Assembly (NCBI GenBank): GCA_037577475.1
Contig: CM075202.1
Coordinates: forward strand, 6,863,001 to 6,927,000
DNA length: 64,000 nt
DNA from: Chaunax sp. Z400
Taxonomy: Eukaryota; Chordata; Actinopteri; Lophiiformes; Chaunacidae
Direction of reading: 5' to 3'
Shown here: positions 51,601 through 64,000 of the stretch, one piece after another
Position numbering within the stretch: the stretch's first letter is position 1
Layout: each line of letters opens with the position of its first letter
The notes under the pieces: model-generated
What the model saw: only the letters and a program-made list of their open reading frames with translations
What the model was told of the DNA's origin: nothing
Databases searched by the model: none
Translations under genes and position numbers: made by a program

Positions 51601-52205
51601 TTACTCTAAGGCTATATAAAGCAGAGCTTTGCTCGTTGGTTTTATGGTCGAGCACCTTTTTTTTTTTTTTTTACACGAAACCTTTTTTAAAATTATTGTC
51701 ACAAATGTGCTGACTAATGCTGCTTCTTAATGGAGACAGTCCTCAAACTTTAAGAGAACATTGGCTGCACTGAGGCAACCACAGAATATATAAACTGGAA
51801 GTGAATATACCTCCACCAGCACCACCGTCACTAAAACCTGAACATAATATAGTAGAATATGGGAATATAGTTTCCACACTATGTCAAAACATTAATCTGT
51901 AACAACTGCTTCTGAGAGAGGAAATGGGCAAGCACAATAGGTGCATTCCATTTTGTACCATCAACTGTTGTATCATTGCACCCAGGCCATAGCTCACACG
52001 ATGGTGGTGTCGCCATGATGACATCACTACTCGGATCTGCATCAAGCCAAATGAAGTACCTCCGAATCCCTCGCCCTGGAAGTCTACTCCTAGCATTTGG
52101 AAATGTGTTTCTTATCAGTGAAAATGTGTTTTCCCATAATGGCAGATCCAGACCTATTTATTATCAGATTTTGTTACCAAAAAACCCAACAAAAAAAACG
52201 AAACC

Positions 52206-52365
52206 CTGCACCTTGATGGATTCCCCTCAAAATCTAATTACCTTTCCAAAGCCACCGTTCTGCAACATTTCATTGAACTTTGAGATATCCTGATAACGAA
52301 CAAACAAACAGGCAGACAGATAAATGGCGATGAAAACATAACCTCCTCGGCGGAAGTAATATACA
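52206..52365 (+). mobile_element. diverged copy of the ATAACCTCC repeat
   Basis: CATTTCATTGAACTTTGAGA, GATATCCTGATAACGAACAA, then GAAAACATAACCTCCTCGGC and GGAAGTAATA, match the 17.69-kb repeat in order and orientation. Confidence 0.6.
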
Positions 52366-53409
52366 ATATATATAATATAATGATATAAAGTAATAATATA
52401 GAGTGCAGAGGCAAGATCGATGAAATACTTTGCTGGGGAATTTTTTTGTTTTTTTTTGTTGATGCTTATAGCCTGGTGTATTTCTCTTTGTTCAGCCAGT
52501 TCATAAGGACACATGAATGTAACATCCAGTCCAGGCCCTTCATGCCAGGGGAGACAAACGCTGCGTATGGTCCTCATAGATCACGATGACAAGTCATCAT
52601 TGAGATCACGGGCTTTGGTTTAATGGCTCTAGACTGAACAGAGTTAAAGGTGAAACTGTGGGGGCAGAGCACTAAAAGCATACCACATGCTGTATATGCA
52701 CGGTGATGAAATGGAGGCTATAGAAGCCTTTTGTTGGATTTGAAACCTTTTACGGTGAAGCTGAGTGTTGTTGACAGATGGGCTGTAGATCCAGTTTGTA
52801 GATGCCACATTTTACTGCTGAAATATTGATTCTAAGCAGGCAGGTAAGTGTGGAGTACCGGTGACAAGATACTTGATGATCAGGAAATCCCGGTGGCTCA
52901 TTTGGGATTACAATGTTATTTGCACTCCCAAAAAGCGTCACCTGTGCTTTGTGTTCGGCGCTAATTAGCAAACGATCCATGCTAACACACGCTAAGATGG
53001 TGAATATGGTAACACTACACCTCAACAGCAGCATGCATTAAGATTGTCATTGTGAGCGAGTTAGCATTTAGCTCAAAAGAGCTCCCAGAGCTGCTGGCAT
53101 GACTTGTGGACACAGTGGCCATCTTGCATTGCATCGATTCATATGATGCACGATTGGGTGCTGTTAACAGTAGGCCCGTCTTACAAACAAAAAAGTAGTG
53201 CTTTGCGAGGTCCTGTAACTAAATGTGTCACGGTTGTGAGTGCGTTTCACACTTAAGGATGCATGAAGTATTTTATTGACTCTTGTCTCATCGCTTAAGG
53301 TGCTAAACTCTCGGCAGAAGAACCGAAACCTTTCTACTCTCACACCAATGCTAAACCTTAAAATGTAAAGCCACTCTAAAATTGAGGGCCTTGTATCTTA
53401 TGTCTTTCA

Positions 53410-53446
53410 ACACACACACACCTACACACACACACACACACATACA
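53410..53446. repeat. interrupted CA microsatellite
   Basis: CA units interrupted by one CCTA and ending in CATACAC. Confidence 0.85.
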
Positions 53447-55163
53447 CTCAGTCACCTGGCTCATTACCCTGAAGTGTTTCAGATAACACCAACTGAGAAT
53501 TATTCAAAAGTAATTTCTTTCTTCTCCCCTTGCTCTTCCAGTCCGCTCTCATCCCTTCCCAGCATTCCTCCTGTCTCAGCAGATACCGGAACAGAGCAGG
53601 GAGAAGACGACTTTCTTGCTTTTTGAATAGGAAATGCGATGCTCTCTGGAGGTCCATGTTGCAGCTGACAGACTCGCAGCGAGGTGGAGGAGAAAGAGGA
53701 TGGAGAAGCAGAGAGCCTGTGGAGACTTGTGCTGACACATCACACTTTCTTTCTAGCTCCGTTTCTCCATCTTTTCTGTATCTTACTCCCCTCACACAGG
53801 CTTACCTACAAACACACACACACATACACGATTAGCCTGTAATCTCCTTGTTCTGCCTTTTATATATTTTCCCCACAGTCCTCCCAACATGTTGCAGTTG
53901 GCCGTGTGCTGCTTAAGAGAGGATTGGAAGATTTAAAGTCAGTCACCATCAATCTGTTCATTTTGTTCTACTGTGGCTGCAAATGCATGAGCCTCACTGC
54001 AAATGTAGAATTTCAAGCCATGAGGAAAACAATAAATAAATTCTGCAACCGATCCTAGTTTAAAGATGCAAAATCAATAAGGTGGAAGATGTTTTAGCAA
54101 AGATTTGACTATTGGCATATTTAGCAGACACAAAGCAACCTGAGATATTATTTGGTGTCTTGTTTCTGGTTACATATTTCCATTATTTACTTTGTTCTTA
54201 CCACTTTTTGTACATCAGCTGTGAAACATGTCTTTTTTAGCTACTGAGTGCACGACTATGTAACACACTGTACTAGTCATGATAGGCGTTTTTTCCTGAA
54301 AACAAAAAAGAGCTGCAAGCTGCAAAACGGTGCCAAAAAATGATGGGAACTGCAGAGTTGGCGATAATTCTCTGTGGATTTGTCACTACATCAGCTTTTG
54401 ACTTACACAAAGTCATTTTACAGCCAGACAGCTGACTCCTTCACAGATCGTTCTTGTTATTTCTTAATTATTTTCATAACAAATAGTGGAGACGCAAGAA
54501 CATTCATGCAGAATTCAGGTATAGGTCTTGGAAGAGGATAGGCCTTCCCAGTCTTTTTACATTTGGTGCTGCATCAAAAGCATATGATTCCAATGATAAA
54601 TACCCAAAAGTAAAAGGTTAGCACAAACAAAACTTCAAGTTAAAGTTAATGAGTAAAGTGAGGAGGGTTGAAAAGAGCCAGATATGTTTCTCAGAAGTTG
54701 ATGGAAACCAAAAGAAGAGAAAGGAGAGTTAATGTTGGACTAAAACATGGCTCCAGATGGCAAACACTTTGCTAACACTTTAGCCATAAACGCTTTACAA
54801 AAGAAAAAAAAGTCAGATTTGTGCATTTTTCAGTGTTTTTATGCAGAAAATAAATGATTGCATGCTTTAGAGAAAAGATACAGAATGAACTGACACACGT
54901 CAACAATTCCAACATCTGACTAACTTTGCTTTGCACCAGTAGTTTCTTCCGTAAACCTCGAGGATGTCTAATTAGCCTGCCTGAATGAAGAAAAAATAAA
55001 TAAACAAATAGCTCGCAGCGAGAGTTTCCTCTTTGTATTCTGTAGCAGTCAAAGAATTCACGAAGAGATCACTCAGACCCCATAGCTCACAGTAGTGTAT
55101 ACATCCCTATTTAATAAGCTGCACAGAGCAGCAAGCCATCATTTACTCATTAAGAAAGAAAGA

Positions 55164-55166
<3 letters not shown>

Positions 55167-55213
<47 letters not shown>
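55167..55213. repeat. TG microsatellite
   Basis: About 23 uninterrupted units. Together with the CA array at 55327 it forms an inverted pair about 115 bases apart. Confidence 0.95.
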
Positions 55214-55215
<2 letters not shown>

Positions 55216-55322
55216 CTGGTGGGATGGCTTCCTCTAATTGCAGCATTGTGGCCCCATATGTACAATTCAGAGGGAGAACAAGGCTGAACATTTGACTCTG
55301 ATCAGTTGGAACCTTGGACGAC

Positions 55323-55326
<4 letters not shown>

Positions 55327-55406
<80 letters not shown>
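55327..55406. repeat. CA microsatellite
   Basis: About 40 uninterrupted CA units, complementary to the TG tract just before it. Confidence 0.95.
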
Positions 55407-55410
<4 letters not shown>

Positions 55411-57199
55411 CGCATACATGTGTGTATTCACATGCATGAGTGTGTGTTCAAGTAGATCGAACAAGACAAAAGATGGAAAACAAAACTGATTACATACTGA
55501 AAGTCCTGATTTCTTATATTGTGTATTTTCTGTTGTGGTTGCAAACGGTTCAATGAATGCTTATTTCCTGGGATGCACAATATTTATTTTTTTCCACTGG
55601 TACAATAACCAGTAATTAGCTGCTTTCATACTTACAGACATACATAATGAAGTCCAGAAGAACAGATGTGTTACTCATTTAGTGTTTCTACCAATACTAC
55701 AAGCAGCAGGAGAAAGGAAAAAAAAAATCCAATGTAATCACAGCCTTAAGGATGTAATCACAGCACCCATCCTGCATACACACAACACAGAGGACACTAC
55801 ATCTCACAGCACTAGGGCTAACAATTCAGCTGGCACCTAATCTTTCAGTTTGTCCTTCTTCCTAGACAGGCTGGAAGATAAAAAAAAAAGAAAAAGCAAT
55901 GGTTCCTGGAAGCGGCTGACAGGCTCCACGGCCAAGTCCAGATAAAACCGATGAGAAGGCATTACGTATCTTCCCTGCACTGAGCACACTCTCTTTTTCC
56001 TCTTCCCTGAGAAGCACACGGTTGGTTGGAGGATGGTCGCATCATTAAGGCGACAATATGTAGACTAAAAGTATACTCACAAGAAAAAGAAAAAGACAAT
56101 CCTCAGATTGAATGCTTGGTGTGAAATGCAAATGATTTATTTGGGGCGGTGGCGACATGAAAACAGAAAATATAACCGTGGCTCCTCATGAATACAGAAT
56201 TCTGTATCTGGAAAATAAGTTTTTTTTTATAATGGAAAACATTATGAGTGTTTGGTCCAGAACATGCCACTGTTATGTTTTACCACTATGAAGATTAGAT
56301 TATATTAGATTGTATCAGCAGTGACAACACTTACAGGATAGTCTTAGACCCTGTTTTTTTTTTTTTTTTTCCACAAATGGAAAAGTTTTTCTTTTGCATT
56401 TTAAGAAAGTTCTGCGCTCATAGGACAACGTTTTGGAAACGATCCTTGTGCACACAGATTTGCAAAAAACAACAACAACAACAAAAAATGATGTAGCATG
56501 CATGCCAGGCCACTAGTTGGCGGTTTAACTTTCCAAAATTAACACCACAGAATAACATCACGCACTTGCACACCCCTGCATGGTGAAAAAAAAAGTGTTG
56601 TCGTTGTCAAATATAAATTCCCATATTATTTAAATATTGTTTTGTAGAACTCAACCAATGTGCAGTTTTCACAGTATTCATGTAGCCTTAGATGAAGCAG
56701 CGATACCCTAGAAAATGACTAAGGGCCCCTATGACCCTGCATATAAGCTGTACAACTGAATCAGTATTATATTGTGCTCGTCTACATTATTTCAAACAAC
56801 TTTGATTGTTACAAGTCTAGACATCCAATCAATCGATCATAGCTGGAAACGGACAGCCGTGGTCAATAAGAGAGAGCTACAAATAAAGGAAGCAGCAGCC
56901 TGTTCCAACGCCATGTCAGCTGTTGTGGCAGCTGCAGAGTTTTTGCTGTTTTCATGCCACTAAAAGTCAGGTCGCGTCTGTACCCTCAAGCAAATAGTCA
57001 TGAAGTGTGGAGAAAGTTTCAGCATCCTCGGGAAGCTAAGTGTCGTCTGCAACATTTCACTTTGTCCTCAGACTTCTGCAGCTTAAGTTTTCACAGGTGC
57101 CTTTAGAGGGTTTGAATATATTTAGAAGTGAGTGGGTAGACTGTAATTACACTCTGCGTAGACAGGTGAGGACGGAGAGAGGGGTTTTAAACAGTAAAA

Positions 57200-57201
<2 letters not shown>

Positions 57202-57231
<30 letters not shown>
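57202..57231. repeat. CA microsatellite
   Basis: About 15 CA units. Confidence 0.9.
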
Positions 57232-57233
<2 letters not shown>

Positions 57234-57328
57234 CACACACGTCTGATTGGCAAGGCTTATTGCAGTGGTTGCCATGGTAACTGGACACAGCCGTTTTTGA
57301 AAAAGGCAGGAGGTTGAAAAAGGTGATG

Positions 57329-57330
<2 letters not shown>

Positions 57331-57363
<33 letters not shown>
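57331..57363. repeat. GA microsatellite
   Basis: About 16 GA units, 100 bases after the CA tract. Confidence 0.9.
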
Positions 57364-57365
<2 letters not shown>

Positions 57366-57568
57366 TCAGGGGCAAATGAATGAATGAATGACAGGAAGAA
57401 CATGTTTCTAATTCAAACCCAGGGGCACTGACTGGAGAGAGATGATGTTTGAGACAATCGGAGCGATTACGTCACTGCTTAAAAATAATTCTACAGTAAA
57501 CGTCTTGTCTGTCTTGGTTGGATTGGCGTCACAGAGAAATTATACACGAGGTTTAAATCATATTCATG

Positions 57569-57768
57569 GTGCGTTTAGCCCCGTCGGTAGAGCGTGCGCC
57601 TCGTAAACAGAGGTTGCAGTCCTCTAGCGGTGGCTCGGTTCCCGCCCCGTGGCCCTTTGCCGCATGTCTTTCCCCTCGCTCTCTTCTACATTTCCTGTCT
57701 CCTCCTCAGCTGTCGCCATCTCTCAATAAAAAGGCTGAAAAATGCCCAAAATGTACCTAAAGAAAAAT
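57569..57768 (+). mobile_element. full-length tRNA-derived SINE with target-site duplication
   Basis: The head TTTAGCCCCGTCGGTAGAGC is a tRNA-like box A region, and AGAGGTTGCAGTCCTCTAGC is a degenerate box B. The body is GCATGTCTTTCCCCTCGCTC then TTTCCTGTCTCCTCCTCAGC. The 3' part is CAATAAAAAGGCTGAAAAAT. An 11-bp perfect direct repeat (TCATATTCATG) flanks it at 57558-57568 and 57769-57779. Confidence 0.85.
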
Positions 57769-58080
57769 TCATATTCATGTCTAGTATACTGTATATATAT
57801 ATATATATGCTAAACATCAGAATTAAGATGCAAGACAAGCTTTAAGCATAGTAATTAAAATAAATGCACCACTGTTCTGTGTTAAACCTCAATCAGTGTG
57901 AGAGATGAGGCTCCTTCCTGGTATATAATCACACCTCTGATTATCTGCATTCAGCTACAGGAGTCTTTGTGCTTTCATGGACTGCAATTTGACTGCAGAC
58001 CATAATAGCCTATAGACTGTGGTGCTTGTGAGTAGGTCAGGGGTAGTGTTAGCCCTTCGTTGGGACAAAACCGAATCTAA

Positions 58081-58104
58081 TCTAAAAAAAAAAAAAAAAA
58101 ACCT
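58081..58104. repeat. poly-A run
   Basis: About 18 uninterrupted A after CTAATCT; it could be a retroelement tail, but no body was recognised. Confidence 0.6.
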
Positions 58105-58366
58105 CATTATGGCAGAGATGAGATCACGTTGGAGGCTTTCTTGTGTCTGCTGTCAGAATATAGATAATATAGAGTATGATATAGATTTGTAGTGAATATT
58201 TATGTTCCATATATTTTTTTTTTATCAATTCTTTTTAATTACCTTCTCAAAACTGAGAAAATCTGTTTTGTTTTCAGTAATTTAAGACAGTACAATAATA
58301 ATGTTTGGATCCCGCTTGGATCTTCATCAGGCCAGGAATGCAAAATCCAAGGATGTTATTTTTAAG

Positions 58367-58427
58367 GTTGGGTACCACTCACATTTCAAATGATACCTCT
58401 ACCTGGAATTTGGTACTGGTACCCAAC
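58367..58427. repeat. 10-bp inverted repeat GTTGGGTACC / GGTACCCAAC
   Basis: Perfect 10-base arms lie 41 bases apart. It may be part of an old DNA transposon in which GGTACCCAAC occurs, but too little is left to tell. Confidence 0.5.
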
Positions 58428-60608
58428 AGAAGCCTATTTTTACTAGTTTACTTACATAACAAAAATGCATTAACTAAAATGTACAAACTGTCACAAATGT
58501 AATTAGAATGTAACACCGACATTTCTCCACAGATATGGTAGCAGCTTCACTCTGTGCGATTCATTCAGTCTGGATAACTGGACCAATATGAAGCAACAGC
58601 AGTCCTTCCTAAATATCAGGAATATCAACAAAGCAAATAAATAAAAAATATGTGAAAACATATAAATAATTCTCCAAAGAAACAGTGAAGAATCGTGTTA
58701 TTATTCACAGTGCTTGTATTTTTGTAACATTTCCCCATAAATAGTAGGCAATTTATATACAACTGGACACACTAAAACTGTCAGTTGGCGAACACCAGTA
58801 AAAAAAAAAAAAAGCTCAGCTAAAAAATCATCCACGACGGTGAAAAAGTCAAACATGTTCACTCTGCAGCTTTTAAATATACTTTATTTTGTGTTTGACC
58901 GGGGTTTGACTTGTTGCCATGGGCTTCCAGACTGGGTCTCACCCTCTACTCTCTCACCTAGATGAAATATGGCACTGAATGGTTTTAACGTGAATCATAA
59001 TTAACAGTACAGAGTTCGTGAAGACAAACCTAATCATCGTTTAAGGCTTAAGGCTTAAGGCATGGAGTAAAAGTCCAGGAATTACCTTTCTTTTTTTTCC
59101 CCCCCAGTAATGCTGTTTCTGATAACCTGGCACCTACCTGTACATGATCTCTAACTTACAGACAGTATATGCTTCCATTGTTTTCATTGAAAAAGTTAGT
59201 GGTTAGTTCACCCAGCTGTGAGCTGTTGCACCGAATGCACTAAATTTACCCCCATCCAACCCAAAATGTAAAGTGTAAAAAACAAAGAGCGCTTCGAATC
59301 CGATATGAATCACTGTTACCGAAGCAAAGCGTGTGTGAAAGAATAACATCACACATATGGTGACAGAGAAAGACGACGACGTGTTTCATTGGCTTGTTCT
59401 GCCTCTGTTGCCGCTGCTGCTGCTGCTCAGAATCAGGTCAGATGAGTCACCAGCAGCTCTGGCCCCACAGCTACAATCTCTGGCTCTCTAATCCACTCTC
59501 AGCCCGATGCGATAATGTGATGTCATTCAGCTCGCTCCTGTGTTGACGCTCGATGTCTCACAGTTTGTGCGTTTGTCTACTGCACGGTCATTTGATAAGA
59601 GTTACGGTTTGGCTGATGCGGGTTTTCCCAAGGCTCGTCTTCGTCGTGGGATCAAATCTGCTGGAAAAGCAGGATGCCACATGGTCCTCATATAGCTTTT
59701 TTTGATTCTGGATAAATATCTGAATCATTATGAACAGAAACACTGTCAAATTAAAAGAAATGTGCTTTGATACGACTTCAGTTTCATCTCGTCTCTTTTA
59801 TTACCTCTGCCCAAGAGAGTTGGAGGAGACAATGTAGCTGAGATAATGCAGATTTAGAGTCATTCAAATGTATTTAATCTCTCTGTGAAAGGTAAGAAGT
59901 TATATCTTAATGAAAGATATATCTAGATCTGGCATTATGGAAAATCATCCTTACTACTATTACTGAATGCTATAGGAGTGGGTTTACAAGGAGAAAGGAA
60001 TTAGGTGGCATTACTGAATTCGGCACGAAGCGGTTCTGAGTAAAGTTTCAAAGACTCTTCTTCAGTTCCCCAACCACTGCAGTGTTCCATGGAGCAGAGC
60101 TGAAACGATCGGTCGGTCGAAACAAAATAAAAATCCAACAAACACGGTTCCAAGTTCCCAACTGTGGTGATGTGCTGCTTCTCTTTGTCACATATGTTAA
60201 CTTGAAATAACAAATAACTAACTTGATGTTTTGGACTGCTGGTCAGACATTTCGTAAACTACATGATTAATTGATTTGACACAAATGAAGGTGAAAAGCC
60301 AGCAGAGCATTGGTATTTTTGAGAGACCTAAAGGCAAAAAAAACCCCAAAACGATTCTATTAGCAGTGCAAAAAAAGGGTTACACTGGCTAAACACTGGA
60401 CATCATTACTGAGCATTCTAAGCTGTTTTTAAAATGCCAGCTTCCACTCCTACAGTAGACCAGTCGACCAAATAAGGAATGATATGGTCGGCTGGATCCT
60501 CACACTTCACCTCCTACCATGTACAGAGATATCTCAACTTTAGACGAACAATAGTATTGTCTGTTCTTGGCACTCTGTTATTGACTCTGTTCCTTGGCTA
60601 CCTTTCCT

Positions 60609-60612
<4 letters not shown>

Positions 60613-60653
<41 letters not shown>
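60613..60653. repeat. TG microsatellite
   Basis: About 20 TG units. Confidence 0.95.
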
Positions 60654-60655
<2 letters not shown>

Positions 60656-60773
60656 TGGCCAGCTTGTCCAGTCGACCATCTCTCTCCAGCCATCTTCCTC
60701 CCCGCATGGTCTAACCTTGTTTGACACTGACCCAGCCTAGAGGCTAGACACAACATAACAGTTTCAATTCAGC

Positions 60774-60776
<3 letters not shown>

Positions 60777-60859
<83 letters not shown>

Positions 60860-60873
60860 CGCGCACACACACC
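60777..60873. repeat. CA microsatellite
   Basis: About 40 CA units, then TGCGCG and a few more CA units. Confidence 0.95.
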
Positions 60874-61009
60874 CAATGGTTGGTTGTGGCAATGACAGCT
60901 TGATCTAATCTGACCTCCGCCTCAGATGCCTGGTTCTGTGTGAAGCCTACACTCCATCACCTGCTTCGCAGTCAGGCTCATGTGAAGAAGAGGATGAGTG
61001 AAGGATGAT

Positions 61010-61010
<1 letters not shown>

Positions 61011-61101
<91 letters not shown>
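61011..61101. repeat. CA microsatellite
   Basis: About 44 units with two CCCA interruptions. Three CA/TG arrays within 500 bases make this a repeat cluster. Confidence 0.95.
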
Positions 61102-61103
<2 letters not shown>

Positions 61104-62328
61104 ACGTCTGGACTCTTTGCTCATGCCTCAGTGTATCTCGTCTGTATCCTGTCTTAATCTTTCCCTCCCTGTCCCTCCATATGTCCCTAATGTCTCCCTC
61201 TTGTCTGATCAGTTGTCAGATGAGTCTGCAGGGGTGTGAACTTTGAGCACTGCGCTGTAAGTCTATTCCTCGCACACAGCACACACAGCTGGTCCGACCC
61301 TAGCCTTTTCAGTACAACTGAGATTTGAATTATTACTGCACTGCCGAATTAACTTGTTGAAATGGACTGCATGAGTCATCGTGAATACACAAATACACAG
61401 TTGTGTGTGTCTCTTTACACCCATTATAAAATCTGAGACGGATAGAAAAGACCCCCAAAATGAAAACCGATTCCATGACAACCATTCTAGATATCAGAAT
61501 GCCCATTGGCCAATCTATATGTTTTGATGTATTTTTTGTGTAAGTACTGGCAATGCTGTGGGACTGAGGAAAAATCTGAAGGGAGATGCATCAATAAAAA
61601 AATGATGAAATTCATTTTAATTTCATCAACATCGTGATATAAATAGACATACCATGTTAGGGGATTTTAACTGGCTTTTAAATCCCTACTGGTGCATATA
61701 CACACTGTAATAATTATGAGAGCTGACCTTATATGGCTGATTCAGATTTGTAGTTTAAAAAAACAAATATTTCTGTACTTATTGCAGAGTGTTGTATAGT
61801 ATTAATACAATATGATAAAATACAGTGTTCCTTCATTTAATTCACGGTTTAGTTGACATCAGCATGTGTCATGTTGGTACTGATTATGTCAGTTGGTGTA
61901 AAATAGTATATAAAATTCATACATATAGAATAGAGCACAGTCTATAGAGATGAAGCAGCCAGACTGGACTGGCTGAGTTGCTCATCTCTCCTGTACTGTG
62001 TTGGCTGATTTACAGCCTTGTGCTTGTCCTTTGCCTGCATCAGGTTAAGGCCAGGGGCGTGAAAATCATTTACAGTGTGATCACTTTCTATCGAGTCGTG
62101 ATGTAGATCACAGCCACAGGTCTAAAGGTCACTCCCTGCAGCTCTACTGTCTTATATGTCTTTAATTAAAACATGACTGTGGATGTAGCCTAACTGAGAT
62201 GTTGGTTTCTGCAATCATCACAGAACAGACTGTTACTCTCACTCATTATGGAGAAAGTGGTAAGAATAGCTCGACATTGGTTCCCTCTGGGAAAAGCACA
62301 GCTCGTTCTCTCTTTTCCCCTCTGTTTT

Positions 62329-62350
62329 GAACACACACACACACACACAT
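62329..62350. repeat. short CA microsatellite
   Basis: About ten CA units. Confidence 0.85.
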
Positions 62351-62968
62351 AGTCACAGCACACTGAATTCCATTAGCAGTGGTATCAGCGTCTATAGCAC
62401 TTGTAGCCTGCAGCCTCTCTGTTTCATGTGCGCGTGCTCGCGTCCGTGTGATCTCGTCATTTGTTGCATTTTAGCCGCAACAGGAATGAGTGAACCTTAT
62501 TTAAACAGTGTGAGAAACTGGTCCATTTTGCATGCATGTGCTCCTCGTATTTGCTCCATCAAGGCAGAGACACACAACAAAACCCCCTCTTGGTAGTAAC
62601 AGTGAGGCTGAGATGCTGTGTTCGAGTGTGTGTGTCTGTTAATGGGCTGATGTAAAAGACAAGGGCTGGGCGTCATAGCTCACCTACAGAGCTGTCACGC
62701 AAGTAAGTGCGCAGATAAAAAAAAGCAACTGAAAGCAGAGCTGTGCTGTCGAATATTCTGCTGAAGTGGTGATAAACTGTGAATCCACAGCTGACTGTCA
62801 ACATATTATGTTGACTGAAAAGCTAGACATTAGCACCAAGAGGGCCGTCACAGGCTGTGCTCAGACTGGCGACCCACATGAGGCTGAGAAAGCTTTTATC
62901 AAGTCCGGACAGTAAAAACAAACAAACAAAAAAACCCAGATTACTGCCCGAAATTCAACTGTGAAATA

Positions 62969-63299
62969 GGGAATGTTATCGTCGTTGTTATTGTTCAAAT
63001 GGGAATGTTGTCATCATTGTTATTGTTCAAATGGGAATGTTGTCATCATTGTTATTGTTCAAATGGGAATGGTGTCGTCGTTATTGTTCAAATGGGAATG
63101 TTGTCAGCGTTATTGTTCAATTGGGAATGTTGTCGGCGTTGTTATCGTTCAAATGGGACTGTTGTCGTCGTTATTGTTCAAATGGGACTGTTGTCGTCGT
63201 TATTGTTCAAATGGGAATGTCGTCGTCGTTATTGTGCAAATGGGAATGTTGTCGTCGTTATTGTTCAAATGGGAATGTTGTCGTCGTTATCGTTCATAT
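62969..63299 (+). repeat. 11-unit 29/32-bp minisatellite
   Basis: Eleven head-to-tail units of GGGAATGTTGTCGTCGTTAT plus TGTTCAAAT. Four units are 32 bases and seven are 29; the difference is one extra trinucleotide. Variants include GGGACTG, GTCATCATT and GTCAGCG. No unit contains a stop in any forward frame, so three overlapping open frames of roughly 100-135 codons arise as an artefact. Confidence 0.95.
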
Positions 63300-64000
63300 G
63301 GGAATATTGTCGAATTTTGGATGGTAAAAGTCAGCTACAGCTGTGTGCTGCAGATAGTTTGCTTTTGGATTTAACATTATTGAACATTCATTATAGTGGG
63401 ATATGAGAGCTGTGTGAGGGTGTTAATCTTTCATTTCCCAGGATCAGTTTCTGAAAACACTCTGCACCCTTCTGACCTTTCATTTCTTGAATACAAACTC
63501 TGTATCCTGCCCTCCAAAACTGAGCAAGATTCCAGAAAGTATTTGTTCACGCTATTGTTCTCCATTATTCAGAAATGTCTTTAAAAAGCCCTCTCTGGAA
63601 ACAAAATCCTACCATCAAGGATTCCATGACCGAAGGGTTCAGGCACAGGAAATATAAAGAATTGAATGCAATATAATAAATAGGATACAATGAAGACTTA
63701 TTTGGTAAAACCATAAACCTGAGCATTTCTAAAGATTTGATCACAGCCACAAATTTCATTTAAGGTAAATTCTTATTTTTAAACGTTAGACAGCAAACAT
63801 ACCGGCGTCTTTATCCCGTCCTATATAGCAGCTTTGACATCTTTAGTAATGTTTCCTCAGGATGTCATGAAATTTTCTTTTATCTGCACAAATACAATGA
63901 AGTCTGAAGTCTTAAATGCAGAGGTGGCGAGAAGAAAAACTTAGTTGTAGTTCCTCTGACATCAGCTGACATCAGAATAATCAACGGATGGCACAGATGG

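Larger units (their letters stand above)
37974..64000 (-). other. fam184a: fam184a probable first intron, 3' part (26 kb, no exon seen)
   Basis: No splice-bounded coding exon was found on either strand. In known FAM184A the segment before this is one N-terminal exon carrying the start codon and a short KIAQLTK-type stretch. I looked for it here on the minus strand and did not find it. Apart from the repeats listed separately, the content is unremarkable AT-rich non-coding DNA. Confidence 0.7.

Noticed and set aside
57569..57640. Possible tRNA gene
   Set aside because: The box A and box B-like sequences belong to a SINE with a body, A-rich tail and target duplication. The cloverleaf is not convincing.
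62973..63406. Three overlapping repeat-protein open frames
   Set aside because: They arise because the minisatellite unit lacks stop codons in every forward frame. There is no sign of selection on one frame.

Overview
The window looks like nuclear DNA of a ray-finned (probably percomorph) fish. It is AT-rich, it is full of long CA/TG microsatellites, and it carries several dispersed repeats that I recognise as common in teleost genomes. There is no bacterial-style gene organisation: coding sequence appears only as short islands bounded by GT/AG splice sites.

One gene is supported. Sixteen consecutive internal coding exons lie on the minus strand between 37973 and 628. They read through in frame for 865 codons plus two bases of the next codon, and encode a charged, Leu/Glu/Gln-rich coiled-coil protein. 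From remembered similarity this is the FAM184A orthologue; motifs such as YKSKISDEMDL, RVEDMQLCTEAQ, LQATQMTQE, FELEDEGKAML and KELEVKGKEVL support it. The exon with the start codon was not found and should lie beyond 64000. The C-terminal exon or exons lie before position 1. The molecular role of the family is not well established.

Layout: 1-627 is intron downstream of the last exon seen. 628-19442 holds exons 10-16 (transcription order within the window), with introns of 0.6 to 5.4 kb. 19443-26379 is an exonless intron of 6.9 kb with a 150-bp CA array. 26380-37973 holds exons 1-9. 37974-64000 (26 kb) is a single exonless stretch, read as the 3' part of a very long first intron. It contains microsatellites, a decayed LINE reverse-transcriptase fragment, a tRNA-derived SINE with a target-site duplication, and an 11-copy minisatellite.

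No second gene, CRISPR array, RNA gene or prokaryote-type system was found. The most notable signals concern how repeats meet splicing. Two exons use donor sites formed by GT microsatellites, one acceptor has an uninterrupted run of 19 T, one exon's donor is abutted by a LINE tail, and a fold-back element sits 90 bases before an acceptor. In addition, a 29/32-bp minisatellite at 63 kb shares its unit with two inverted copies at 17.8 kb.
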